Assembly: GCA_905182725.1 (NCBI GenBank)
Contig: CAJJCQ010000081.1
Coordinates: forward strand, 1 to 32,920
Reading direction: 5' to 3'
From: an uncultured Candidatus Poseidoniales archaeon
GTDB taxonomy: Archaea > Thermoplasmatota > Poseidoniia > Poseidoniales > Poseidoniaceae
Length of the DNA: 32,920 nucleotides
Shown here in pieces: positions 8,601 to 16,141 of this stretch. A program made the position numbers and the translations under genes. Each line of letters opens with the position of its first letter. Position 1 is the first letter of the stretch. The notes beneath the pieces were generated by a model that saw only the letters and a list, made by a program, of their open reading frames with translations, was not told the DNA's origin and made no database searches.

Positions 8601-10863
8601 ATGCTGCGGCCTGTCCATTGCCTGAATATGCTGAACAATCTTTGTAGATATCTCGGTGTAATGTTGTAATTTCATGGTCTTGTAAGGAAGTATTCCAAAT
8701 CATAACATTGTCGATCATACCTTGGAAGTAAGCACTTTCACCTCGGTTTACCCCTAATTTGTAAACATCAAAATTATTCAATGAACCTGCATTGAATACT
8801 GTAGTTCGAACCAAGACGCCATCAAGGTATTGCCGTGCAGAACCATTATCGAATACAGTTACCAAATGCGTCCACTCTTGAGCCTCAACATCACCGAAGG
8901 CATAGGATTGATTGTTGTGCAAACGCCATTCGCCACTGAAGAGAGCATGTTGAAACGAAGCGTTTGAACCTGCGTTATCATCCACTGCAAAAACCGATGC
9001 ATAAGTAGGCAAAGTTGTAGAATTAGCCCAAACCCATTGACTCACAGTAAAGTCTCCAGCCCAATCATCGACATCAACTTCGAGCGAGTCATCAACGCCA
9101 TCATACCATAGGCATGAACCATCGACACATGTTCGCCAATTGGTCGAATTCATATTCTTGAGGGTGAAATTCGTACTTGAGTTCACTGAATCATGAGCAA
9201 TTGAACCTGAACCTTCTTCAAAATCCCAATGATGAATTAAACTGCTTTGAGATGGGATAAACGTATCTGCAAGTGAGAAGGCTGAAGGAGGCACAGGAGC
9301 CTTGCTTTGGTTTGGCCCAGACCACGAAAGTTGTAATCCATGTGGTCCGCCTCCTTGGAAGAACTCAATTTTGAAATCATATTTATCAGCATCAAGCTGA
9401 GCGGTATGGGAACGTTCAGTCATTCCATGCGAGCCGTAATTGGTAACGAAACTCTGCCCATCAACCCACAATTCCGAACCATCATCTGACGTGAGATAAA
9501 AAGTCCAATTACCTGCTTCTGGTACATCAATTAAGCCACTAAATCGAGCGCCCCAATCGTTTTTAAATCGGTTATCCAAACCAGGATAGGCCTGATAGGA
9601 GGCTGAGTTTTGAAATGAATTTTCAAGCCGCACATGGTCGGGAACCCGATCGATGAGTGTCGGCATGGAAGCGGCATTGAAACTTATTCCAGCGTTATCG
9701 AAAAACTCTGCCAGTATTCCTTGAGTGCCATTTCCAGACTCTTGTGTACATACTGCCGATAATGATGCTTCGATGGCTGATGCACCATCGCGTTTCACTT
9801 CTGTTTGAGTCGACCAATTAAATGAATCACCAGATGAAAGATTTGGCAAGGTAGCATTCCAATACCGTGCTCCACTTGAATACGAGCTATCTTGCGTATT
9901 GAATCCAGCATTTGGAAGCAAATTAGAGTCCCAATTACCATCATTTGAACCCCATGATGCATAACCCATTACATTCGAGAGATTCGTTAAGAATTCCGAA
10001 GTTTGGTCAAAGACAGTTGGTAGACCCATGCTGCCATTGAGTTCGGCTTCGGCTGTATAGAGGTCATCGTTCCAAAATTTATAACCCGAACCGTTACGAT
10101 TTGTTGCTAAATCCAAAGCAAAAATACCGCGTTGTTCGAGACTGTTGTTTGCCTTTTCAATTAACCCAAGCGCTGTTTCAACCGTATACCCAGTCAAGCG
10201 AGTTACCAGAAAGAAACCGTAGACATCCCGAGAAAAGGCTTTCATTCCACTACCAGCAAGTGGACCATAGCCATGGTCAATCCAATAGTCCGAACCTATG
10301 CTTGAATTGTAGATGCCACCGAGTAAAGAAAATTCTTGATCAAAACTGGCTTTGTCATTCCCTCCATTTACGCGAAGTGGAATCCCTTTCGTTGAAACCA
10401 AATAATTGAGTTCAGTAACCGAAGAACGATTTGACAACATTTCTAAGAAAGGCCCAGCAAAATAAACATCAAATTCATTCCTATTGATGGTTTCTTTGGT
10501 TGGTGTATTTGAATCGTTGAAAAAGAAGATGTTTTCATCGGAAATGTTTCGGGCATTGACAAAAGCCCAGCCGATGGTTTTACTCGCTTCAGAATTATTA
10601 TTGATGAGTATCCCCACATCTGAATAATCGTAGACTGTTCGGAAATCAAAACCTTCGGGTTGAGCACGTGTAGACCATGGAGTTTGATTCCAAAAGTCAG
10701 CACCATCTTCATTGGAAAAACCAACAAAGAGGTCGCTTAGTGTTGCTTGTTCGATTAAAGAGTGTTCGGATGAATCTTGAGAATGACCTTCAAGAAACGG
10801 TGTGGCAAGACTACTCAAAACAAAAATTAATGTCAAAAGAAGACTTGACCTTCTTCTGTCCAT
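5605..10863 (-). CDS. Giant secreted membrane-anchored protein: split TIGR03790-like domain with PA14 and LamG insertions
   Basis: 1752 residues. An N-terminal signal peptide (RRRSS then a hydrophobic run, about 1-25) is followed by a TIGR03790-like region of unknown function. It has LINNNSEASK, STKGIPLRV, FFLVTRLTGYT and YASWGSNDGNW at roughly 65-315, resuming with SIAETAVSTSGRSF, GVSGAKGYVYEPYL and GDPKMAPY at roughly 865-960. Between the halves sit a PA14 domain (~380-525: ILAEFF, FYLTSDDGSELWVDG) and a LamG/concanavalin-like domain (~540-735: HHWDFEEGSGS, DGVDDSLEV, QEWTHLVTVFDNG), both typically glycan or polymer binding. Residues ~960-1640 form Ig/CARDB-like repeats with paired cysteines. 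One transmembrane helix (~1653-1675) precedes a cytoplasmic tail with two GWxxEQ[YW] units. Many NxS/T sites suggest glycosylation. No catalytic residues are recognised; a role in polymer binding or processing at the cell surface is inferred. Confidence 0.82.
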   Translation of the reverse strand: MDRRRSSLLLTLIFVLSSLATPFLEGHSQDSSEHSLIEQATLSDLFVGFSNEDGADFWNQTPWSTRAQPEGFDFRTVYDYSDVGILINNNSEASKTIGWAFVNARNISDENIFFFNDSNTPTKETINRNEFDVYFAGPFLEMLSNRSSVTELNYLVSTKGIPLRVNGGNDKASFDQEFSLLGGIYNSSIGSDYWIDHGYGPLAGSGMKAFSRDVYGFFLVTRLTGYTVETALGLIEKANNSLEQRGIFALDLATNRNGSGYKFWNDDLYTAEAELNGSMGLPTVFDQTSEFLTNLSNVMGYASWGSNDGNWDSNLLPNAGFNTQDSSYSSGARYWNATLPNLSSGDSFNWSTQTEVKRDGASAIEASLSAVCTQESGNGTQGILAEFFDNAGISFNAASMPTLIDRVPDHVRLENSFQNSASYQAYPGLDNRFKNDWGARFSGLIDVPEAGNWTFYLTSDDGSELWVDGQSFVTNYGSHGMTERSHTAQLDADKYDFKIEFFQGGGPHGLQLSWSGPNQSKAPVPPSAFSLADTFIPSQSSLIHHWDFEEGSGSIAHDSVNSSTNFTLKNMNSTNWRTCVDGSCLWYDGVDDSLEVDVDDWAGDFTVSQWVWANSTTLPTYASVFAVDDNAGSNASFQHALFSGEWRLHNNQSYAFGDVEAQEWTHLVTVFDNGSARQYLDGVLVRTTVFNAGSLNNFDVYKLGVNRGESAYFQGMIDNVMIWNTSLQDHEITTLHRDIYKDCSAYSGNGQAAASIEQIYQMPVELEDHAWIIYLYGQRTGDVYGDFTIEVEGLDVNGTVLSTNQSSSKSFASTWESRTLRFRPHTNATSFRIRIPLDIVATSTDGSVYLDTMNLHAIRPHNTWVNGSIAETAVSTSGRSFNWDTSYGQSLIADLLEDGVSGAKGYVYEPYLTAVGSPSTLMSMYASGYNLAESHAAANLQTSWMGVTVGDPKMAPYANLNHDINLIGIRQIDDASYMQATQLQLAVENLGMSASNGTLLVQDIQGNIEMYSSNLSLPSGDLNGSRVFFNLSITPEKTGWMDLRIRYSNASIGSPERNLANNLLTLRIWVNAPPTVDEIYCDAEIYSRGDNFICTIEASDDVNISSVEVEWAIAQNLSNLSGLNWNTDYASRADSVRWRVSITLPTSIPLGHLVLRATAFDESQQTGQLLETDVAIITDAPAQWFGPHFSGIDSSSWSGANQLSSHPPQGLFRGESSNFTMCVLDNDHDILNQQPILTASNGQISNLSYESRFDFNHHCYIGYYTRNVSESLVDVLFEIRDSNDALLNSRILSMDDRSPSAVIDIVDGEGNILDSVRGGGDEFARITITDSDDPSSSATGDLLVEWPGAGSLTIPVGAGNISSQVLIELPQISSALESGELQLQLEMTGQHAAVFSQQYHLPLLLTTPVLVSSHLCDEQGSLDSLRFGNTGYLVVRIQSERPLKSMQTTLNQLGWSVLAPSLGEIDSSNPMFQKCSSAASLGIHEQLQQFRLRLDGTFIDGEGQISITVRDVDGLSTSLDIPLDFYHASPQTTLESNQNMTAGELLSFTGTVSDADGMDDVSCSAIISNNQSQLAQLQVILQPRNLTSAVLEFQYPTTGSLSNATLDVEVTCIDSWSQSNTSVLRFTLLPEPVCDSCQQTDTEGEAVQAAFSPLLPLIIGILLLLLALGVGLIMRTPKEAEVSQWGSDQQTEEDFVSNELDKPLSELKTPSGWSQEQYRIWLEGEMPEGWALEQWVEFTGEQIELLSNEGLQ

Positions 10864-10981
10864 GAATTTCGGCTAACATCAATAGCGTTTAGCAATACCG
10901 CAATCAAGTCAAGTGAAATTGGCTCTCGGCTTTGAAATAAGAAGTGCTAAATTCTCTATTTGGAGGTATTTTCATTCCGAA

Positions 10982-11650
10982 ATGGCGAACTTGATAAGTA
11001 AGGTGGCCCTTCTTGGATGTTTGATGGCTGAACTCTATATGGCACGAACATGCAAATGGGGTATTCTTCGAGTCGTAGGTGGCGATGTATGGAATCATAG
11101 CGGTGATGTCTTAATTACACCTGCAAACAATCGACTCTCTGGCCGTGAAGGTTTGGATGCTCTCATCCATGGTAAGGCCGGCCCTGAACTCACTCAAGTG
11201 ACTCGGAATATTTGCCTCGATATGCGAAAAATCAACGCACCACCTTGTGCAGTTACCAAAAATGTAGTCACTGAGCCCTTTGAACTTGCAAGTAATTACA
11301 AGCACATCATCCACGTTGTTGGCCCTGATTGCCGCCGTCCAAACCAGGATGAAGCTCGTCGAGAGCTACTTCCTGAAACCTATGACAACCTCTTTGCAAC
11401 ACTCGCTGAAATGAAGGATATTACATCGATCATTTCGCCACCTCTTTCAATGGGGATTTTCGCATATCCACACCGTGAAGGTGCTCGACTCACTTTGGAA
11501 ATTATCCTCGGCAAGCTCGATGGGCATGAATACCCTGGATTTTCAGAATATACAATTGTCGTAAAGGAAAAGAACTTCATTTCGAACATGAGAACTGTTT
11601 ACAGAGAAACTGAAGACCAATTGCCTGGAATCGATTCAACTTCTGCTTGA
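10982..11650 (+). CDS. Macro-domain (ADP-ribose-type) protein
   Basis: Cytoplasmic macro domain, a fold that binds ADP-ribose and related nucleotides and in several families removes ADP-ribose from proteins or nucleic acids. Visible signatures are GGDVWNHSGDVLITPANN, then LDALIHGKAGPEL, HIIHVVGPD, and SPPLSMGIFAYP. The usual Gly-rich GGGGVD loop is changed to GREGLD, so substrate range or activity may differ. The start is uncertain. The track uses ATG 10913; the domain itself needs only ATG 11024 or 11039; ATG 10982 is a compromise with a weak TATA-like CTAAATT about 30 bases upstream. The diadenylate cyclase gene starts 11 bases after this stop with its ribosome-binding site overlapping it, so the two are very likely co-transcribed. 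Confidence 0.8.
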   Translation: MANLISKVALLGCLMAELYMARTCKWGILRVVGGDVWNHSGDVLITPANNRLSGREGLDALIHGKAGPELTQVTRNICLDMRKINAPPCAVTKNVVTEPFELASNYKHIIHVVGPDCRRPNQDEARRELLPETYDNLFATLAEMKDITSIISPPLSMGIFAYPHREGARLTLEIILGKLDGHEYPGFSEYTIVVKEKNFISNMRTVYRETEDQLPGIDSTSA

Positions 11651-11660
11651 GGTTCATTCC

Positions 11661-12509
11661 ATGGTCGACCTCGCTGCGATGGTCACAAGCACTCTGTCCA
11701 ATGACAGACGTTCCTTTCAATCGGTTCTGATGCTTGCAAACAGCGTACGAAAAGTAAAATTGGTTGCAGAAGTGTTACCCCCTGAACTTCAATTAACTGT
11801 ACTTTCAAGCCAAAGTCGTGTGGTTGAATCATTAAATGAAAATGGCATTGCATGTTCTTTACTTGAAGAAAACCTTACCTCGCAAGGCCTGAGTGTTCTC
11901 ACACATATGCATGATTTGGTACTGCAAGCCATTGGTGAAGGGAACCTTTCCAGTGGTGAACGGATGTTAGTCGTCTTAGCAGAGCCGATTGATGGCGTTT
12001 TTGTCATCGATACATCAACCTTAAATTCAAATCGTTTTGCTTCCTTGGCACAAGACTTCCACATTGATTTGGGAGTACTTACCAAAGTAATGCAACTTGC
12101 CCGCCATATTGGATCAAGAGGAAGAGAGGGGCACTCAATTGGAGCGCTGTTCGCCATTGGCCCACTACCGGCATTGAGAAAGCATTCAACTGCACTTGTA
12201 TTGAATCCCTTCAAAGGTCATCCATCAGAAAAGCGAAGTGTATTAGATGATGCCAACCATGAAACTTTAGCTGAATTTGCTTGGCTTGATGGAGCAATTT
12301 TGTTCAATCGAGATGGCGTTGCAAGTGATGCTGGACGGTATATCTTGGTGCCTGCTGGCATTACTCCAAAAGCCGGTGAAGGTGGGCGTCATTTGGCTGC
12401 TCGTGCGATCTCTCAATTGGTGGAAGGCATTGCAGTTTGCGTATCTTCATCGGGAACAATCACGATGTATGCCAATGGAAGAGACCGCTACAAAGTGAAA
12501 CTCAATTGA
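11661..12509 (+). CDS. dacZ: Diadenylate cyclase (archaeal DacZ-like, DAC domain)
   Basis: Predicted to condense two ATP into cyclic di-AMP, a signalling nucleotide that in haloarchaea is made by DacZ and is tied to osmotic or salt balance. The C-terminal DAC domain has the DGA motif at residues 210-212 (WLDGAILFNRDG) and the RH motif at 243-244 (GEGGRHLAARAIS), followed by GIAVCVSSSGTITMYANG. The canonical RHR is RHL here, as the third position varies. Residues 1-190 form a separate N-terminal domain rich in alpha/beta elements, as in DacZ; its role is unknown. ATG 11661 follows GAGGTT at 11649-11654. The gene ends two bases from the convergent unknown gene. The family call is strong; product formation is untested for this sequence. 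Confidence 0.87.
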   Translation: MVDLAAMVTSTLSNDRRSFQSVLMLANSVRKVKLVAEVLPPELQLTVLSSQSRVVESLNENGIACSLLEENLTSQGLSVLTHMHDLVLQAIGEGNLSSGERMLVVLAEPIDGVFVIDTSTLNSNRFASLAQDFHIDLGVLTKVMQLARHIGSRGREGHSIGALFAIGPLPALRKHSTALVLNPFKGHPSEKRSVLDDANHETLAEFAWLDGAILFNRDGVASDAGRYILVPAGITPKAGEGGRHLAARAISQLVEGIAVCVSSSGTITMYANGRDRYKVKLN

Positions 12510-12510
12510 T

Positions 12511-13053
12511 TCATTCTGATTCGTCGGAACGAGTTCGAGAATTCAATTTATCTTCAACTGATTGTAAAGACGCAGTCGTTGCCAGAAAGTCCATTCGAAC
12601 CGCATCGAGGTTTGAATGATTTAAATTTCGTTCAATGTTCATTTTAGCACGATTAATGGAGGCAATACGTTGTGTTCTATCTTTTGGTCGAAACACATCT
12701 CCGCGTTGACCCATTAACCATTCTTCGAGCATTGTTTGACCCCATTCAGGAGCGCGAAGTCGAGCAGCAAGATGAATTTCTAAGTTACGGTGACGAAAGC
12801 GAACACGACCATCCGCTGTTCGAATCGCTTGAATTGAACCTGGGTTCCAACGATCTTGAGGAACTTGCAGATGTTCTTTGCAAGTCAAAGAGCCATCGTC
12901 TTCGACGACAAAATCGGCAATAAGTACACTTTGTTTGAGACGCATAAATACCTGAGCAATATCCTCATCTGCACACCATTCAGAAATTGCTTCAGGAGTC
13001 TGTCCCCATTCCTTTTCACACCATTGTTCCAGCGCCGCTCGATAGGTGTCCAT
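12511..13053 (-). CDS. Uncharacterised soluble protein
   Basis: I do not recognise this protein. From ATG 13053 it is 180 residues; the track start, TTG 13113, adds 20. It has no signal peptide or membrane helix. Visible traits are a Trp-rich N-terminal part (LEQWCEKEWGQTPEAISEWC), a middle segment with RVRFRHRNLEIHLAARL, and a charged helical C-terminus ending in RTRSDESE. The reading frame has normal amino acid composition and no in-frame stop over 600 bases, and it fills the space between dacZ and the S2P-type protease, so I treat it as real. It converges on dacZ with one base between stops and diverges from the protease gene. No ribosome-binding site stands out for either start. Confidence 0.6.
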   Translation of the reverse strand: MDTYRAALEQWCEKEWGQTPEAISEWCADEDIAQVFMRLKQSVLIADFVVEDDGSLTCKEHLQVPQDRWNPGSIQAIRTADGRVRFRHRNLEIHLAARLRAPEWGQTMLEEWLMGQRGDVFRPKDRTQRIASINRAKMNIERNLNHSNLDAVRMDFLATTASLQSVEDKLNSRTRSDESE

Positions 13054-13137
13054 GCCATTGGGTTTTGGCGAACCATCATCAACTTTGTTGAGAGAGAGCC
13101 TGTCAAGATTCAAGGAGAAGGAGTGTTTGCCTCAACC

Positions 13138-14595
13138 ATGGATGGTGCATGGGGTTCGGTTGAAGCCGACTGGAAAGTTGTGCTCTTCCTCATCTTTGCA
13201 TGGTATCTTATGCTTCGTGTTTGGGAACGAAATGGTACACTTGACCGTTGGAACGCTACACGAGTCTTTGGCGTCGTGTTGATGGTACGCAGTAACTGGG
13301 GCCTGAAAACACTCGACCGTATCGCTCGACCACGTCGGTTTTGGCGGATCTATGGCGAAATTGCTCTTTGGGTATGTCTCTTTTCCATGTTTTTAGTCGC
13401 TCTTATGATGGTTTTGGCTTTTGTCACGAGCCTGCTTTACCCCCCAACTGCAAGTCCCCCAACTGCCAGTGAACTTGTCGCTATACCAGGAATAAACCCA
13501 ATGATTCCGTTGGGTTGGGGAGCAATGGCGTTTATCATAGCACTGGTCATACATGAATTTGGACATGGACTGCTGGCTCGGGCACATGGTATGCGTATTC
13601 GTTCGTTTGGTCTGCTTCAACTGGGTCCACTTCCACTTGGTGCATTTGCTGAACCTCAATACCAAGAATTGCACAAAGCACCTCGGAAAGAACGAATGCG
13701 GATGTTTGCCGCAGGGCCTGCCACAAATTTGTTTGCAGCATTCATTTGTTTGATGCTGTTAGGAGGCTTAGCGGCTAATTTCACTTCAACTTCTGAAAAC
13801 CCACACGTGCGAGGCATCATCAAAGATGCTGGTGCAGATGATGCTGGAATGCAACCGTGGGATACCATTCTTCAGATTGATGGCGAAGAAGTAAAGGGTG
13901 TTGAAGGGTTTCAAATCATTATCCAAAAGTATCAAGCAAACGATACCATCATCGTCGATGTCAAACATGAGAATGGTTCATTGGAAAGTATTGAAGTGCT
14001 GCTTTCGGACAAGTACGACTACTACATTGAACTGGGCTTGAGCCCTTCCAATCTCGAAACACTCGGAATCAAACAAGGTGACGCTTTTGTTGGCGTCGAA
14101 GGAATCGTTGAAGGAACTGCTGGAATAGACCGCCTTGCTGGGCCATTTTCACCACGATTTGAAGGGGGTGTGCTCATGAAAGTGGTCGGTACTCCGTTTC
14201 ATATCATCAATATGATGATCATTCCATTTGAATTGCAAGGTGTTTCGATGTATCCCGTAGAGGAGGCCATGCTAACACCGGCAGATGGTATACTTGGAGA
14301 CACACTTGGACTGAATGGACTGCTGTTCTTCGTTAATTTCTTCTTTTGGCTGATGTGGGTGAATATTCTACTCGGATTTACCAACCTTATTCCGATGGTG
14401 CCATTTGATGGCGGTCATTTGTTCAAAGATTGGATTAAAGGCACCCTCAATCGAGTAAAGAGAATTGGAAACAAAACGAAATTATGGAACATGCATCCAA
14501 TGTGGATTGACCATATCTCGAGCAAAGCCTCGAGTTTGTCATCAGTTGTTCTTTTGGTAATGTTATTGTTTGTACTCGTCGTCCCTTATTTCTGA
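13138..14595 (+). CDS. Site-2-type intramembrane zinc metalloprotease (M50) with PDZ domain
   Basis: Membrane protease that cuts substrates within the bilayer. HEFGH at residues 139-143 lies in a hydrophobic helix and supplies two zinc ligands and the catalytic Glu. The distal motif MVPFDGGHLF (Asp ~424) supplies the third ligand, as in M50 enzymes. Between them, ~residues 210-290 (VRGIIKDAGADDAGMQPWDTILQIDGE) form a PDZ domain that gates or selects substrates. Further hydrophobic helices lie near residues 20-40, 80-110, 185-205, 390-420 and 465-485. ATG 13138 starts just before the first membrane helix; GTG 13123 is a close alternative with AAGGAGAA upstream. The track start at 12856 would overlap the opposite-strand gene for 200+ bases and is rejected. 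Its stop abuts that of the convergent nuclease gene. Confidence 0.9.
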   Translation: MDGAWGSVEADWKVVLFLIFAWYLMLRVWERNGTLDRWNATRVFGVVLMVRSNWGLKTLDRIARPRRFWRIYGEIALWVCLFSMFLVALMMVLAFVTSLLYPPTASPPTASELVAIPGINPMIPLGWGAMAFIIALVIHEFGHGLLARAHGMRIRSFGLLQLGPLPLGAFAEPQYQELHKAPRKERMRMFAAGPATNLFAAFICLMLLGGLAANFTSTSENPHVRGIIKDAGADDAGMQPWDTILQIDGEEVKGVEGFQIIIQKYQANDTIIVDVKHENGSLESIEVLLSDKYDYYIELGLSPSNLETLGIKQGDAFVGVEGIVEGTAGIDRLAGPFSPRFEGGVLMKVVGTPFHIINMMIIPFELQGVSMYPVEEAMLTPADGILGDTLGLNGLLFFVNFFFWLMWVNILLGFTNLIPMVPFDGGHLFKDWIKGTLNRVKRIGNKTKLWNMHPMWIDHISSKASSLSSVVLLVMLLFVLVVPYF

Positions 14596-15273
14596 TCAAG
14601 AACGACGTCGCGCAAGTTCTGCAAGGACGTCAAGTGGTTTTTCTGAGAGGGTCTGGGCTGGTAGGATTTCTTCCAGTTCAGTTGAAGGGAGAGGTTTTGC
14701 AAAAAGGTTCGTTCGAAGTGTTCGCACCTCTAAGTTGTGTAAAGCATGGTTCTCTGAACCAGCAGATGAGCAGACTAAGGCGATAAAGGCATGAAGTGGC
14801 ATACCATCTTCCCAATTGAGATAGACTGAACCGTTTCTCGTGGTAGGGAAGGGGGGAATTGATTTTTCCAGTTGACGAAGTCTGCCAGAGAGATTACTGG
14901 TTTCGACTCTGAAAATACGCCATGAGTCACCGCGCATTCCTTTTTGCCGATGAGCGTAGAGTGGCATCAAATTACATCTTTCACCTTCGGTAACCATCGC
15001 TTCATATTGGAGTTTAGTTCGACCAGAAAGGTAGAGTTTCTTCGGACGGGTCGATTTAACTTCAATTGGAAAACATAAATCACCTCGCAGAGCCAGCAAA
15101 TCACCAGTACCTTCCATTCCTGAACCTGCGGCTCGTACCACTAAGAAAGGGCGTTGTAACACTTGACGCATCTTTTGTTTCTCAAGAGGATTACAGGAAC
15201 GAATGACCGCTTCAACACCTTTTGGAACTCCAGCAAGAACCTGTCTCAATTCCCGCTCATAGTGACTCGACAC
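14596..15273 (-). CDS. Hjc-like Holliday junction resolvase / nuclease
   Basis: 225 residues with an N-terminal PD-(D/E)XK nuclease fold resembling archaeal Hjc. Residues 1-10 (SSHYERELRQVL) carry the early Glu. FLVVRAAGSGMEGTGDLLAL supplies the Ser/Gly turn and catalytic Asp, CFPIEVKSTR supplies the ExK pair, and a later LQYEAM supplies the Gln-bearing helix. In Hjc these residues bind metal and cut four-way DNA junctions. The protein is longer than Hjc (~130 residues): about 100 extra C-terminal residues of unknown role follow the nuclease core. The start is GTG 15273, with GGTGAT upstream. The last codon touches the S2P stop (TGATCA). It diverges from a RNase H-fold gene. Specific resolvase activity is inferred; another nuclease role in repair is possible. 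Confidence 0.78.
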   Translation of the reverse strand: MSSHYERELRQVLAGVPKGVEAVIRSCNPLEKQKMRQVLQRPFLVVRAAGSGMEGTGDLLALRGDLCFPIEVKSTRPKKLYLSGRTKLQYEAMVTEGERCNLMPLYAHRQKGMRGDSWRIFRVETSNLSGRLRQLEKSIPPFPTTRNGSVYLNWEDGMPLHAFIALVCSSAGSENHALHNLEVRTLRTNLFAKPLPSTELEEILPAQTLSEKPLDVLAELARRRS

Positions 15274-15363
15274 ATCCCTTCATCACCGTCAATCGTTCTT
15301 GATGACTTCGGTAGAAGTCCCACTACAATCATGGTTTTCCACAATCGCAAAATATGCCCGTAA

Positions 15364-15380
15364 GGCGGAAGTATAGTTAA
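15364..15380 (+). promoter_or_regulatory. TATA promoter for a leaderless transcript (RNase H-fold gene)
   Basis: GCGGAAGTATAGTTAA holds a purine-rich BRE-like stretch and TATAGTTAA (15372-15380). The centre is 28 bases upstream of GTG 15404, the spacing at which archaeal transcription begins at or next to the start codon. No ribosome-binding site precedes the codon. Confidence 0.55.
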
Positions 15381-15403
15381 TCGCGGAACTTACAGTTTCC
15401 AAT

Positions 15404-16141
15404 GTGCCTCGGCTTGCTATACGCACCATCGACTTCAAATTGGCTTTTCGGCTGATGACTGAACTCAAACGTCGAGGACTGAGGTTCATTCTTCTCGAAC
15501 ATGATGCTGTACTTCCTGAACAGGATATGATTTGGTTTGGGAATGATCTCGAGGTTGCGACGTACCGCGATGAAGGAAAACCAATTGCAGCGTCAAGTGT
15601 TTCAGTCAAAGCGGCAGTTGACAATGCAGTACGCATTCAGAGAGGCATCACGCAAGTACACCAGCTTTGCTTTGGAGTCGACCCGGGTCCACGCCCCGGC
15701 ATTGCTTGGTTAGCCGATGGCGTTGTGCTCGGTGTTGCCCAGTTCGAACGGATCGAAAATATTGCAGCACAAATAATTGGAATTTCGTCTGCTCTTGAGT
15801 TTAAGCGAATGATCATACGAATCGGCGACGGTGCTCCATTGAGTCGTGATCAAATCATTAACGATTGCCTGACCCACCAACTTGAGGTCGAAATGGTAAA
15901 TGAAGCCAAAACCTCACGTGGTTTACTTCGTCATAACCATGTCATTTCCGCTATAAGAATTGCATTACTTTCAGGAGAACATGTCTGGGAGTTTCGAGAA
16001 ATTCAACCAACAATCGGTGAGATTAGAGAAATTCAACGTCAAAGCCGAAAAAGAAGTAACGGAAGAAAAACAATTTCTTCGAATGTCGCATATGCGGTTG
16101 CATGTGGTGAATTGACACTCGAAGAAGCGATTCAAGAATAA
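15404..16141 (+). CDS. RNase H-fold (RuvC-like) putative nuclease
   Basis: 245 residues. The core at ~89-190 has the RNase H-fold signature CFGVDPGPRPGIAWL, with Asp93 in the expected first catalytic position, followed by VVLGVAQF, IIRIGDGAPLSRD and LEVEMVNEAKTS. These give the order of strands and acidic residues seen in RuvC/YqgF-type proteins. Residues 1-88 form a separate alpha/beta N-terminal domain, and the C-terminus is basic (RQSRKRSNGRK), fitting nucleic-acid binding. The start is GTG 15404; the overlapping ATG 15402 is out of frame. The gene diverges from the Hjc-like gene across 130 bases. I can name the fold but not the exact family; a DNA or RNA endonuclease role is inferred. Confidence 0.68.
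   Translation: MPRLAIRTIDFKLAFRLMTELKRRGLRFILLEHDAVLPEQDMIWFGNDLEVATYRDEGKPIAASSVSVKAAVDNAVRIQRGITQVHQLCFGVDPGPRPGIAWLADGVVLGVAQFERIENIAAQIIGISSALEFKRMIIRIGDGAPLSRDQIINDCLTHQLEVEMVNEAKTSRGLLRHNHVISAIRIALLSGEHVWEFREIQPTIGEIREIQRQSRKRSNGRKTISSNVAYAVACGELTLEEAIQE

Noticed and set aside
11789-12214. 141-residue minus-strand ORF inside dacZ
   Set aside because: Antisense shadow; the sense frame carries the DAC motifs.
12856-13137. N-terminal extension of the S2P ORF in the track
   Set aside because: It overlaps the opposite-strand gene for about 200 bases, has no domain, and the real protein begins near ATG 13138 just before the first membrane helix.
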